Assembly: GCA_963798195.1 (NCBI GenBank)
Contig: CAWCSF010000005.1
Coordinates: 186,001 to 250,000 of the forward strand
Direction of reading: 5' to 3'
DNA length: 64,000 nt
Source: CAVSRC01 sp963798195
GTDB lineage: Bacteria; Pseudomonadota; Alphaproteobacteria; Rhizobiales; Kaistiaceae
Of this stretch, positions 1 to 9,275 are shown piece after piece (position 1 is the stretch's first letter; every line of letters begins with the position of its first letter). A program made the translations under genes and the position numbers. Below the pieces are notes generated by a model that made no database searches, was not told the origin of the DNA, and saw only the letters and a program-made list of their open reading frames with translations.

Positions 1-896
1 GTGGCGGAGAACCGCGTCGCCGGCGCTTCCGGCGGAGTCGGGATCAGCCTCGGCGGCAGGAAGAATCCGCCGATTCCCTCGACCACCGCGCTCTCGCCTT
101 CGCCGGTCGCCACAATGCCGCGCACGCGGACGAGGTTGCCCCCCTGGAGCGCCGCCATGAAATCGAGAAAACGGTCCACCGCCCCGAGTGGCATGGGCCG
201 GTCGCGCGCAATACGGAACACATTGAGAGGCTGCGCGCCGCCCGAGAATGGCGCCACCGGTCCAAGCCAATGCTCGATATCGGTCGTGATTGGATCGAAC
301 GGCCCAAATCCAAGCAAGGCGCTGGGATCGAGCGTGCCCGCGTCCGCCACCAGCGCAAGCGGGTTCAGCGCGGCAATCTTTGCTTTTTTGCCGTGCAAAT
401 CGCCAGCCGTTTTGGACACTGCAACGACATCCGCCATTGCCACCTGGCGCAGAACAGCCGGCCGCGAAACGATGGCCGGCACATCGGCGGCATCGATCAC
501 ACTGACGATGCCGCCAGGGCGAAAACGCAGCGACAGGTAAGGATGCATTCCAACGCCGGCGAATATGGCCGACGGATCGGCAGCAGCATCGGCCTCGATA
601 ACCACCCGGTCGATTGCCTCGACGCGCCCATTGTCGAGATCGCGCAGCAGCCGCTCCAGGGCATCGATCATTTCGCCACGCACGGCACAGCAAATGCAGC
701 CGGCGGCCAGCGCCACGAGACCGTCGCCGACACGCTCGACAACCGCGCTCTCGATGCCGGTCTGGCCGAATTCGTTCTGAATTACCGCCGTGTTGGAAAA
801 GCCGCCTTCGCGCAGCAACCGGTTAATGAGCGTGGTCTTGCCGGCGCCAAGGGGGCCCACGACCACGGTCAACGGAATGGGCCTCTTCCGCGCCAT
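1..896 (-). CDS. CobW/COG0523 family GTP-binding metallochaperone (partial, C-terminus off the window)
   Basis: G3E-class GTPase of the CobW/COG0523 group, a family linked to metal delivery (zinc, cobalt) or nitrile hydratase maturation. From the ATG at 894-896 the protein shows a P-loop GPLGAGKTT at about residues 15-23, the family signature GCICC near residue 75 that supplies metal-binding cysteines, a DAADP Walker-B-like stretch, and SKTAGD in the position of the guanine-specificity NKxD motif. About 298 residues are present; the frame runs off the left edge, so the CobW C-terminal domain is incomplete. It is followed 12 bases upstream by the carboxypeptidase gene on the same strand. The nearby urease needs nickel, but UreG already serves that role, so a functional link is only a guess. 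The metal is unknown. Confidence 0.85.
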   Translation of the reverse strand, partial: MARKRPIPLTVVVGPLGAGKTTLINRLLREGGFSNTAVIQNEFGQTGIESAVVERVGDGLVALAAGCICCAVRGEMIDALERLLRDLDNGRVEAIDRVVIEADAAADPSAIFAGVGMHPYLSLRFRPGGIVSVIDAADVPAIVSRPAVLRQVAMADVVAVSKTAGDLHGKKAKIAALNPLALVADAGTLDPSALLGFGPFDPITTDIEHWLGPVAPFSGGAQPLNVFRIARDRPMPLGAVDRFLDFMAALQGGNLVRVRGIVATGEGESAVVEGIGGFFLPPRLIPTPPEAPATRFSA

Positions 897-908
897 GTGC
901 GCGCCTGC

Positions 909-2066
909 CTACCGGGTTAGATCGAGCGGCGGCGCGAGCGTGGTCGCCTTCGGGGGCTGGGCGGCAAAGGCGCTTGCAGCCGTCGTAGCCCGCGGACGCA
1001 GCCGCGGCATCGGCACATTCGGCAACGACTTTCCGGTGGCTACCGGTGCTTCGCCCGGCGCAGGGTCGGCGCGACCCGTATAGACCTGTACCGGCGGCAT
1101 CAGTTCGAAGCGTGGCTCAAGCGCCGAGTTCGGCCCCAGCTTGGCAAGGACCGGATCTTCCTCGTCATCGTCGCTGGCAACGTGCTTCTTGCACACGTCG
1201 TCACGGAGATTGGCAACCGGATAGGCAGCGGCGCTCGCTTTGTACTCAACCAGTTTTGGCTTTCCGGTCGTGCCGAACCAATTGCCGAAGCCCTGATTGA
1301 GCAGCGCGGCCGCCATTTCCGACCGGTCCTTCGAAGACGACGCGCCGAGGACGACTACCATCATGGTGCGCCCAAAGCGCGAGGCGTTGGCGACGATGTT
1401 GAAGCCGGAAGCGCAGACAAAACCGGTCTTCATGCCGTTGGTGCCGTGATACCGCTCCAGCAGCGCATTCTGCGAGCGCAGGATGCGTTTGCCGGCCCGG
1501 ATCGCGGGAATACGGAATAACTCGCGGTATTCCGGAAACTCCGTCCAGATCGCCCGCGCCAATACGGCAAGATCACGCGCCGTCGTGATCTGTCCGTCGT
1601 CCGGCAGCCCGTTGGGATTTGCGTAGTGCGTCGATCGCATGCCGAGACGCACAGCAGCAGCATTCATCATGGCGACGAACCCACGCTCGTTGCCGCCCAC
1701 GGTTTCGGCGACCGCCACCGCGATGTCGTTAGCCGACTTTACCAGCATCATCTTCAGGGCGTTATCGACGTTCAGAACGGTGCCGACCTTGAAGCCCATC
1801 TTGGACGGCGCCTGGGCGAGAGCGTTGCTGGATATCTTGACGGGCGAGGTCAGCGTAAGCTTGCCGGCCTTGAGCGCCTCGAACGTCAGGTAGGCGGTCA
1901 TCAGCTTGGTGACCGACGCTGGCTGCCAAAGCCGGTTCGAATCGCGATCGTCGAGCACCGTGCCGGCATCGACATCCACAAGAATGTAGACAGGCCCGTC
2001 AGCGGCTCGAGCTGCTCCTGCGAACAGCACGGCAACCAGCGCAATGATGCGGAGCGACAGGCGCAA
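909..2066 (-). CDS. D-alanyl-D-alanine carboxypeptidase (serine-type, S11 family)
   Basis: Periplasmic penicillin-binding protein of the DacA/DacF type that trims D-Ala from peptidoglycan pentapeptides. The three active-site motifs are present in order: SVTK (Ser and Lys, residues 51-54 from the start chosen here), SAN (about residue 110) and KTG (in GMKTGF). An N-terminal hydrophobic signal ending ALA-like in GAARAADG supports export. A low-complexity Pro/Ala-rich tail follows the catalytic domain. Start choice: the open frame reaches a GTG at 2225, but the extra 53 residues have no signal character. A TTG at 2066 lies nine bases after AAGAGG and places the signal peptide at the N-terminus, so I prefer it. 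Its 5' end is divergent from ureD. Confidence 0.85.
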   Translation of the reverse strand: MRLSLRIIALVAVLFAGAARAADGPVYILVDVDAGTVLDDRDSNRLWQPASVTKLMTAYLTFEALKAGKLTLTSPVKISSNALAQAPSKMGFKVGTVLNVDNALKMMLVKSANDIAVAVAETVGGNERGFVAMMNAAAVRLGMRSTHYANPNGLPDDGQITTARDLAVLARAIWTEFPEYRELFRIPAIRAGKRILRSQNALLERYHGTNGMKTGFVCASGFNIVANASRFGRTMMVVVLGASSSKDRSEMAAALLNQGFGNWFGTTGKPKLVEYKASAAAYPVANLRDDVCKKHVASDDDEEDPVLAKLGPNSALEPRFELMPPVQVYTGRADPAPGEAPVATGKSLPNVPMPRLRPRATTAASAFAAQPPKATTLAPPLDLTR

Positions 2067-2321
2067 CGCCCAGGGCCTCTTGGGTTCGGGCGGCCAGCGG
2101 CCGCAGCGCGACAGGGAATTCCTCGTAGGGATTCCTAGCGATTTCCCGGGGCCTTGGCAAAGGTGCCAGAGGTGCCTTTTTCGACGCCGATTGCCGGAAA
2201 AAAAGGCAACCGCTTGATGCTGCACCGGGAATCGCGCTGCGCCGCGATGCCACGAAAATTGGCGTTAAGCTTGCAACCTCGCGCACTTGCCAGAGAGTTC
2301 GCCGTCACGAATGATCCGCCG

Positions 2322-3197
2322 ATGAATATCGCACATCCCGTCGTGAGCCCGCTGCCCGTCCGAGGGCAGGCCGTGCCGCTGCGCCGGGTTGTCGTTTTGG
2401 AGCGAGCGCGCGGCGTGGTGCGGCTGGCGGTTCGCGCCGATGGCTTCACAACCCGGCTCCAGGAAAACTACCAGTCCGGCTCGGCGAAACTCCGCTTTCC
2501 GCGGCCCGAGGCGGGCGCGCCGTTCACCGCGGTCCTTATCAACACGGCCGGAGGCCTCACCGGCGGCGACCGACTCTCCACTGCGATCAGCGTCTGCGAC
2601 ACCGCGACCCTTACGGTCGCCAGCCAGACTGCGGAGCGCATCTATCGGCGCAGCGCGGGCGAAGCCGGCGTCGAGACGACGCTGACCGTCGGAGCCGGCG
2701 GTGCGCTCGACTGGCTGCCGCAGGAGACGATCCTCTTCGACCGCAGCGCCCTCCGCCGCAGCCTTACTGCCGATCTGGTTTCATCCGCGCGCCTGCTGGC
2801 GGTTGAATCGATCGTGCTCGGCCGCGCCGCCATGGGCGAGACCGTGAGGAGTGCCCTGCTGATGGATACCTGGCGTATCCGCCGCGACGGCAAGCTGGTC
2901 TTCGCCGACGGGTTGCGCTTCGACGGCGACGCGACGGCGGCGCTTGCGGGCGGTGCTACTGGCAATGGCGCGACCGCGCTGGCGACCGTTGTGCTCGTCG
3001 CGCCCGATGCCGAGGCTGCTCTGGAGGGCGCCCGCGCAACACTGGATGGGTGCCCCGGCGAAGGCGGCGTGAGCGCCTGGAACGGGGTGCTGGTGGCGCG
3101 GCTCGTCGCGCCCGGTGGACAGGCGCTCCGCGCCGGCGTTATTCGCCTGATTGAAGCATTGCGCGGGCTGCCGATGCCCCGCGTCTGGAATTGCTGA
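2322..3197 (+). CDS. ureD: urease accessory protein UreD (UreH)
   Basis: First gene of the urease cluster. UreD is the scaffold that docks UreF and UreG on apo-urease for nickel insertion. Recognisable family blocks are INTAGGLTGGD near residue 70, VASQTAERIYR near 97 and the LPQETILFDRS segment near 133. The ATG at 2322 gives 291 residues, the normal family length; an upstream in-frame extension to 2154 overlaps the divergent carboxypeptidase gene and lacks family similarity. ureA follows 9 bases downstream with GAGGGGGAAAT ahead of its ATG, so the two are surely co-transcribed. No clear promoter is visible in the short divergent region. Confidence 0.93.
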   Translation: MNIAHPVVSPLPVRGQAVPLRRVVVLERARGVVRLAVRADGFTTRLQENYQSGSAKLRFPRPEAGAPFTAVLINTAGGLTGGDRLSTAISVCDTATLTVASQTAERIYRRSAGEAGVETTLTVGAGGALDWLPQETILFDRSALRRSLTADLVSSARLLAVESIVLGRAAMGETVRSALLMDTWRIRRDGKLVFADGLRFDGDATAALAGGATGNGATALATVVLVAPDAEAALEGARATLDGCPGEGGVSAWNGVLVARLVAPGGQALRAGVIRLIEALRGLPMPRVWNC

Positions 3198-3206
3198 GGG
3201 GGAAAT

Positions 3207-3509
3207 ATGAACCTGACACCGCGGGAAAAGGACAAGCTGCTCATCGCCATGGCGGCAACCGTCGCCCGGCGGCGGCTGGAGCGTGGCGTGAAGCTGAACC
3301 ACCCGGAAGCCATGGCCCTGATCTCCGATTTCGTCGTCGAGGGCGCCCGCGACGGCCGCACGGTCGCCGACCTGATGGAGGCCGCCGCGCACGTCATTTC
3401 CCGCAAACAGGTCATGGAAGGCATCGCCGAGATGATCCACGACGTTCAGGTCGAGGCCACTTTTCCTGACGGCACCAAGCTCGTCACCGTTCACAACCCG
3501 ATCCGCTGA
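3207..3509 (+). CDS. ureA: urease gamma subunit
   Basis: Structural gamma subunit of urease, 100 residues, full length. It starts MNLTPREKDKLL and carries the conserved VMEGIAEMIHDVQVEATFPDG segment and the C-terminal TVHNPI, all typical of UreA. A strong ribosome binding site (GAGGGGGA) precedes the ATG. Ten bases separate it from the hupE/ureJ-type gene, which interrupts the usual ureA-ureB adjacency; the three structural subunits stay as separate genes (gamma, beta, alpha), as in most Proteobacteria. Confidence 0.97.
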   Translation: MNLTPREKDKLLIAMAATVARRRLERGVKLNHPEAMALISDFVVEGARDGRTVADLMEAAAHVISRKQVMEGIAEMIHDVQVEATFPDGTKLVTVHNPIR

Positions 3510-3519
3510 GGAACCAGCC

Positions 3520-4104
3520 ATGAAGATGATCCGCACCGTTTTCGCCGGCACCGCCCTCGCCCTGCTGGCGACGCCCGCGCTCGCCCATGTCGGTCACGGC
3601 GCCACCTCGGGTTTCGCCGCCGGTTTCGGCCACCCGCTGTCGGGCCTCGACCACATGACCGTGATGATCGCTGTCGGCCTCTGGGCCGCGTTGAAAGGCG
3701 GGCGGGCGCTCTGGATATGGCCGGCCACCTTCGTCGGCATCATGCTCGCGGGCGGCGGCCTCGGCATGGCCGGCATCGCGATGCCCTTCGTCGAGCCGGC
3801 GATCCTCGCCTCGGTCGTGGCGCTGGGCCTGCTGGTGGCTCTGGCGATCGACCTTCCGGTCGCGGCGGGCGCGGCCATCATCGGGCTGTTCGCGTTGTTC
3901 CACGGCCATGCCCACGGAACCGAGATTCCGGAGACGGCGAGCGGCATCGAATACCTCGCCGGATTCGCGGTCGCGACGGCGCTGCTGCACGCCACCGGCA
4001 TCGCCGCGGCCCTCGGCCTTGGCTCGCGCTACCGTGGCGCCATCCGCGCGGCCGGAGCGGCATGCGCCGTGGTCGGCGTCGCGCTGGTCACCGGCGTGCT
4101 CTGA
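3520..4104 (+). CDS. ureJ: HupE/UreJ family membrane protein, probable nickel permease
   Basis: Small polytopic inner-membrane protein of the HupE/UreJ family, proposed to import nickel for urease or hydrogenase. The 194 residues begin with a cleavable-looking signal (ALLATPALAHVGH) followed by the family's histidine-rich start HVGHG and the block HPLSGLDHMTVM near residues 44-55, then about six hydrophobic helices. HGHAHG near residue 128 is a second likely metal-binding patch. It sits between ureA and ureB, and its TGA overlaps the ATG of ureB by one base, which implies translational coupling. Nickel transport is inferred from family and context, not shown directly. Confidence 0.9.
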   Translation: MKMIRTVFAGTALALLATPALAHVGHGATSGFAAGFGHPLSGLDHMTVMIAVGLWAALKGGRALWIWPATFVGIMLAGGGLGMAGIAMPFVEPAILASVVALGLLVALAIDLPVAAGAAIIGLFALFHGHAHGTEIPETASGIEYLAGFAVATALLHATGIAAALGLGSRYRGAIRAAGAACAVVGVALVTGVL

Positions 4105-4409
4105 TGATCCCGGGCGAGATCTTCGAGGCCGACGGCGAGATCGAACTGAACGCCGGCCAGCCGACAGTGACGCTGGACGTGGCCAATTCCGGCGACCGGC
4201 CGGTGCAGGTCGGCTCGCACTATCATTTCTACGAGACAAACGAGGCGTTGACGTTCGACCGCGAGAAGGCGCGCGGCATGCGCCTCGACATCGCCGCCGG
4301 CACGGCGGTGCGTTTTGAGCCGGGCCAGACGCGGACCGTGACGCTGGTGCCCTATCGCGGCGAGCGGCTGGTCTTCGGCTTCAACCAGAAGATCATGGGC
4401 AAGCTGTGA
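4104..4409 (+). CDS. ureB: urease beta subunit
   Basis: Structural beta subunit of urease, 101 residues, full length. It starts MIPGEI, the nearly invariant UreB N-terminus, and contains VQVGSHYHFYETN, the conserved histidine region, plus GETRTV-like and GFNQKIMG segments near the end. The ATG at 4104 shares a base with the ureJ stop. The next plus-strand urease gene, ureC, begins 470 bases further on, because a small gene on the opposite strand lies between them. Confidence 0.97.
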   Translation: MIPGEIFEADGEIELNAGQPTVTLDVANSGDRPVQVGSHYHFYETNEALTFDREKARGMRLDIAAGTAVRFEPGQTRTVTLVPYRGERLVFGFNQKIMGKL

Positions 4410-4432
4410 GGCGGGCGGCCTCCCTCACGCCG

Positions 4433-4789
4433 TCACTGGTTCGGCGGAGAGCCCATATACAGGTAAACGCTGTAGCCCTCGATCCGCGCCGCGTAGATCG
4501 ACTTCAAGTCGAAGTTCCACGTCGTGGCGCGTACCGCCGACATCAGCACGGGATTACTGACGATCGCCACCTGGAGGGGCGTCAGCGGGGTGTTGCTGTG
4601 CATGGCGCGCTTGGCAAAGACCCAGCGGTCTGCGGTCGCGCCCGTGTCGATCACGTTGACGTAGTTGACCTGGCGCAGGCTCTGCAACTGGCGGATGGCC
4701 GTGGCGTTGTCGGCCAGCGCCGGGGCACCTACCGCAAAGGTGAGCAAAACCGCCACCAGCATCGCTATTTTCGTCATCATCGGGACCAT
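4433..4789 (-). CDS. small exported protein of unknown function, antisense to the urease operon
   Basis: About 118 residues with a clear signal peptide (hydrophobic core MLVAVLLTFAVG, then APALADN as likely cleavage site). The mature part of roughly 90 residues has no motif I recognise; it contains RQLQSLRQVNYVNVIDTG and ends with YLYMGSPPNQ. It lies between ureB and ureC on the opposite strand, so transcription of the urease operon would produce antisense RNA to it. Start uncertain: ATGs at 4789, 4780 and 4777 all keep the signal peptide, and a GAGGAA lies upstream. Good open frame, normal codon use and a sound signal sequence argue it is real; the function is unknown. Confidence 0.6.
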   Translation of the reverse strand: MVPMMTKIAMLVAVLLTFAVGAPALADNATAIRQLQSLRQVNYVNVIDTGATADRWVFAKRAMHSNTPLTPLQVAIVSNPVLMSAVRATTWNFDLKSIYAARIEGYSVYLYMGSPPNQ

Positions 4790-4878
4790 TTCTTCGTTTC
4801 GTTCCTCGGACAATACCGCAATCCGCGGAAAGTTGCGTCCGCACTGACCACCCGTTGCCCACGGAAAGGCTGAGACCC

Positions 4879-6589
4879 GTGCCCCAGAAGATTTCCCGCG
4901 CCGCCTATGCCGAGATGTTCGGCCCGACCACAGGCGACAAGGTCCGCCTCGCCGACACCGACCTGATCATCGAGGTGGAAAAGGATTTCACCATCTATGG
5001 CGAGGAGGTGAAGTTCGGCGGCGGCAAGGTCATCCGCGACGGCATGGGGCAATCGCAATTCGGCCGCGGCGAAGGCGCGGTCGACACCGTCATCACCAAC
5101 GCGCTCATCGTCGATCACTGGGGCATCGTCAAGGCCGACGTTGGCATCAAGGACGGCAAGATCGTCGGCATTGGCAAGGCCGGCAATCCGGATGTCCAGC
5201 CGGGCGTCGACATCGTCATCGGACCGGGTACGGAGGCGATCGCAGGCGAGGGCAAGATCCTTACGGCCGGATTCATCGACGGGCACATCCATTTCATAGC
5301 GCCGCAACAGATCAATGAGTCGCTCTGCTCCGGCGTCACGACCATGCTGGGCGGCGGAACCGGCCCGGCGACCGGCACCAATGCCACGACGGCAACGCCC
5401 GGCTCCTGGCACCTCGGCCGCATGATCCAGGCGGCCGAGGCGTTCCCGATGAACCTCGGCTTTACCGGCAAGGGTAACGCCTCACTGCCGCGCGGCCTTG
5501 AGGAACAGATCGAAGGCGGCGCCATGGGCCTCAAGCTGCACGAGGACTGGGGCACGACGCCCGGCGCAATCGACAACTGCCTCAAGGTCGCGGACGCCTT
5601 CGACGTGCAGGTGATGATCCACACCGACACGCTGAACGAGTTCGGGCTTCGTCGAGAACACGATCGCTGCCTTCAAGGGACGCACTATCCACGCCTATCA
5701 CACCGAGGGCGCCGGCGGCGGCCATGCGCCGGACATCATCAAGGTGTGCGGTCTTTCGAACGTGCTGCCGTCATCGACCAATCCGACGCGGCCCTACACC
5801 ATCAACACGCTCGACGAACACCTCGACATGCTGATGGTCTGCCACCATCTCGACCCGCTGATCCCCGAGGATGTCGCCTTCGCCGAGAGCCGCATCCGCA
5901 AGGAGACCATCGCCGCCGAGGACATCCTCCACGACATGGGCGCGTTCTCGATGATCGCCTCCGACAGCCAGGCCATGGGCCGCGTCGGCGAAGTCATCAT
6001 CCGCACCTTCCAGACCGCCCACAAGATGAAGGTCCAGCGAGGCCGCCTGCCCGAGGAGACCGGCGACAACGACAATTTTCGCGTCAAGCGCTACGTCGCC
6101 AAGATCGGCATCAACCCGGCCATCACCCACGGCCTCGATGAATGGGTCGGCTCCATCGAGATCGGCAAGCTGGCCGATCTGGTTCTTTGGTCGCCCGCCT
6201 TTTTCGGCGTGAAACCTGATCTCGTCATCAAGCTTGGCACCATCGCCGCGGCGCCCATGGGCGACCCCAACGCCTCAATCCCAACTCCGCAGCCGGTGCA
6301 CTACCGTCCGATGTTCGGCTCCTTCGGCAAGTCGCTGACCGCGTCGTCCGTCACCTTCGTCAGCCGCGCAGCGCAGGCAACCGGGCTTGCGGAGAAACTC
6401 GGTACGGACCGCATGATGCTGCCGGTGCACAACACGCGCGGCATCACCAAGGAATCGATGATCCACAACGCGATGCTGCCGGAGATCGAGGTGGATCCGG
6501 AGACCTACGAGGTGCGCGCCAACGGCGAACTGCTCACCTGCGCGCCCGCCGAAGTACTGCCGATGGCGCAGCGCTATTTCCTGTTCTGA
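4879..6589 (+). pseudogene. ureC: urease alpha subunit, interrupted by a one-base frameshift
   Basis: Catalytic alpha subunit. Frame 1 from the GTG at 4879 (GGAAAGG nine bases upstream; product MPQKISRAAYAEMFGPT) carries the nickel ligands H136 and H138 in GHIHF and the carbamylated lysine K219 in GLKLHEDWG. After E254 the sequence reads gag-ttc-ggg where gag-tcg-ggc is expected: one extra T at 5641-5642. The rest continues in another frame up to 6589 with HTEGAGGGHAPDI, the flap MVCHHLD and the catalytic-site aspartate in ASDSQAMG. Without the T the gene encodes 569 residues, the normal length. Read literally, the product stops after 420 residues with a nonsense tail and urease would be inactive. 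All other urease genes are intact, so a sequencing error or very recent mutation is likely. Confidence 0.9.
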
Positions 6590-7281
6590 TGCAGCCAGGC
6601 CGGAAGGTCGCAAACGCTGGCGAGGATCGCGTCGGCGAACGGCGCCAGGTCCTCGGCGGCACTGTTTCCGCTGAGCACGCCGATGGCAATCGACCCGGCG
6701 CTGCGCGCCATGCCCAAGTCCGGAACGTTGTCGCCAACGACCACGACTTCGGCCGGCGTGAGCCCGGATGCGGCGCAGAACGCGTGAACCAGATCGGGCG
6801 CGGGTTTGCGGTTCGGGACCGCGTCATACCCGAAGATGTGTGGGAGGTGCGCATCCATGCCAAGCGCGGCGAGCGCGACCTTGGAAGCGGCCGTCGCATC
6901 GTGCGTTGCGACGCCCATGATGTAGCCCTCCGCTGCGAGTTCGACGAGCGTCTCCATGACGCCTTCGAATCGGACCGAATTAGCCGATCCGTGTTCGTGG
7001 AAGGCTCGGTCGGTTTCCGCGATCCGCGCCAGGCGGGCGGCCTCTGCCAGGTCGGGATACCACAGGGCCACCAGGTCATCGGTGGCGCCAGCCGCGAGGA
7101 CCGACCCCGGCGCATACTTTCCTGTCTCGGGCAGGAAGCCGCCCACAACAAGCAGGCGCATGGCGGCTTCCGCATCGCCATCGGCCGCCTCGAGGGCGAG
7201 CCGCGAAAGAATGGGCGTCCACGTCGCCTCGAAGTCGAGCAGCGTGCCGTCCTTGTCGAAGAGAATGCCGCGCGTCGCCAT
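6574..7281 (-). CDS. HAD-superfamily hydrolase, phosphoglycolate-phosphatase-like
   Basis: 235-residue phosphatase of the haloacid dehalogenase superfamily, subfamily IA. Motif I is FDKDGTLLDF with the nucleophile D9 and D11; motif II is the T of GVATHD; the motif III lysine lies in PNRKPAPD; motif IV is VVVGDNVPDLGMA. The cap between motifs I and II is helical, as in Gph/PGP proteins. The substrate is unknown. It lies on the opposite strand between ureC and ureE, and its 3' end overlaps the 3' end of ureC by 16 bases, so it is convergent with ureC and divergent from ureE (70 bases apart). Confidence 0.85.
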   Translation of the reverse strand: MATRGILFDKDGTLLDFEATWTPILSRLALEAADGDAEAAMRLLVVGGFLPETGKYAPGSVLAAGATDDLVALWYPDLAEAARLARIAETDRAFHEHGSANSVRFEGVMETLVELAAEGYIMGVATHDATAASKVALAALGMDAHLPHIFGYDAVPNRKPAPDLVHAFCAASGLTPAEVVVVGDNVPDLGMARSAGSIAIGVLSGNSAAEDLAPFADAILASVCDLPAWLHQNRK

Positions 7282-7351
7282 GAATTCTTTCCGCTGAGCC
7301 GGCCGGTGTTATCGTGGCCGCCCGCGAATAGCCAGATGGCATGACGTGCCC

Positions 7352-7855
7352 ATGATCCGCGCCACACGTGTGCTCCCCGCCGGCCAATGGTCGGCCAAGC
7401 CTGCCGACACGGTGCTGCTCGACTACGACCAGCGCCACCGCAGGCGCATGGCCATGACCGGGCGTGGCGGACTGGAGTTCGTGCTCGACCTGATTCAGGC
7501 GGTGCCGCTGCGCAACGGCGACGGGCTGGAACTGGACGACGGTCGTGTCGTCGCGGTCGAAGCCGCCGACGAACCGCTTGCCGAAATCAAGGCGGTGGGT
7601 CCGTCCGAACTGCTGCGCGTTGCCTGGCATCTCGGCAATCGGCATCTGCCAACGCAGCTTCTGGGCGATCGCCTGCGCATCCGCCAGGACCACGTGATCG
7701 AGGAGATGGTCGCACATCTCGGCGCGTCGGTGCGCCACGTCATGGGCCCGTTCGATCCCGAAGGCGGTGCTTACGCCCACGCGGGTCACCATCACGCTGA
7801 CGAACCGCACGACAACGGCGCGCTTGAGCACGACGACCGGCTGGACGATGGCTGA
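7352..7855 (+). CDS. ureE: urease accessory protein UreE (nickel chaperone)
   Basis: Nickel-binding metallochaperone that feeds UreG/UreF/UreD. The 167-residue product starts MIRATRVL; the N-terminal substrate-binding-like domain includes DYDQRHRRRMAM, and the C-terminal metal-binding domain has HLGNRHLPTQL near residue 90 and the family's GxVRHVxGPFDPEGGAY segment. The tail is histidine/aspartate-rich (HAGHHHADEPHD), a typical nickel store. A GTG six bases upstream is an alternative start; I chose ATG because family members begin at this point. The stop lies inside ureF (8-base overlap), indicating coupling. Confidence 0.94.
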   Translation: MIRATRVLPAGQWSAKPADTVLLDYDQRHRRRMAMTGRGGLEFVLDLIQAVPLRNGDGLELDDGRVVAVEAADEPLAEIKAVGPSELLRVAWHLGNRHLPTQLLGDRLRIRQDHVIEEMVAHLGASVRHVMGPFDPEGGAYAHAGHHHADEPHDNGALEHDDRLDDG

Positions 7856-8587
7856 GCCGCTTCCCTTTCAAGCCGACGCGCAGCCCCATGCACCGGAGCC
7901 GCATCTCACGCCGCTCGCTCTGCGAAAGCTGCTCGCGTGGCTATCACCGGCATTCCCGGTCGGCGGCTATTCCTACAGCCACGGCCTGGAGTGGGCCATC
8001 GAGGACGGCACGGTCACCGACGCTGCCAGCCTGCAGGCCTGGATCGCCGACGTGCTCCGTCATGGCGCCGGGCGCAACGACGCGATTATTTTCCAGCACG
8101 CATGGCGGGCGGCGGACGGCGACAGGTTCGCCGAACTGGCCGGGATTGCGGAACTTGGCGCGGCGTTTCAGCCGTCCCGCGAGCGGCACCTCGAAGCGAC
8201 CGCACAGGGCCGCGCCTTCCTGCTGGCCGTCAGCGCGGCCTGGCCAGCGCCGCGCCTGACGACCATCGCCGCGGCCCTGCCTCCCGAACTGCCGGTGCCC
8301 TACCCTGTCGCCGTCGCCGCCTGCGCCGCCGCTCACGAAATCCCGGCAACGCCCGCCCTGCACGCGATGCTGAACGCTTTCGTCTCCAATGTCGTCTCGG
8401 CCGGCGTGCGGGCCATCCCGATCGGCCAGACGGATGGCCTGCGCATCGTCGCCGCACTCGGGCCAATGGTGGACGAGGTCATTGCCGCCGCGGCGAATGC
8501 ATCGCTCGACGATCTCGGCGGGGCTGCGCTTCGCGCCGATATCGCCAGCATGAAACACGAAACCCAGTACACGAGGTTGTTCCGCTC

Positions 8588-8591
<4 letters not shown>
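7848..8591 (+). CDS. ureF: urease accessory protein UreF
   Basis: All-helical accessory protein that bridges UreD-urease and UreG. The 247 residues contain the family hallmark SPAFPVGGYSYSHGLE near residues 36-51, and the C-terminal segment RAIPIGQTDG. The ATG at 7848 overlaps ureE by 8 bases; its TGA overlaps the ATG of ureG (ATGA), so ureE-F-G form one translationally coupled unit. Length and motifs are normal. Confidence 0.94.
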
Positions 8592-9220
<629 letters not shown>

Positions 9221-9275
9221 ACTCGCGCTGCGCCGCACAAACCGGCTATAGTCCGGCCTCAGCCGGGAGCTCCCC

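Noticed and set aside
1..540. 179-residue plus-strand open frame at the left edge
   Set aside because: Opposite of the CobW-family GTPase, which has the P-loop and GCICC motif in the correct frame on the minus strand.
4879..6589. Programmed frameshifting in ureC
   Set aside because: No slippery heptamer, stem-loop or known precedent in ureC; the site is a simple doubled T in a conserved codon, which fits error or mutation better.
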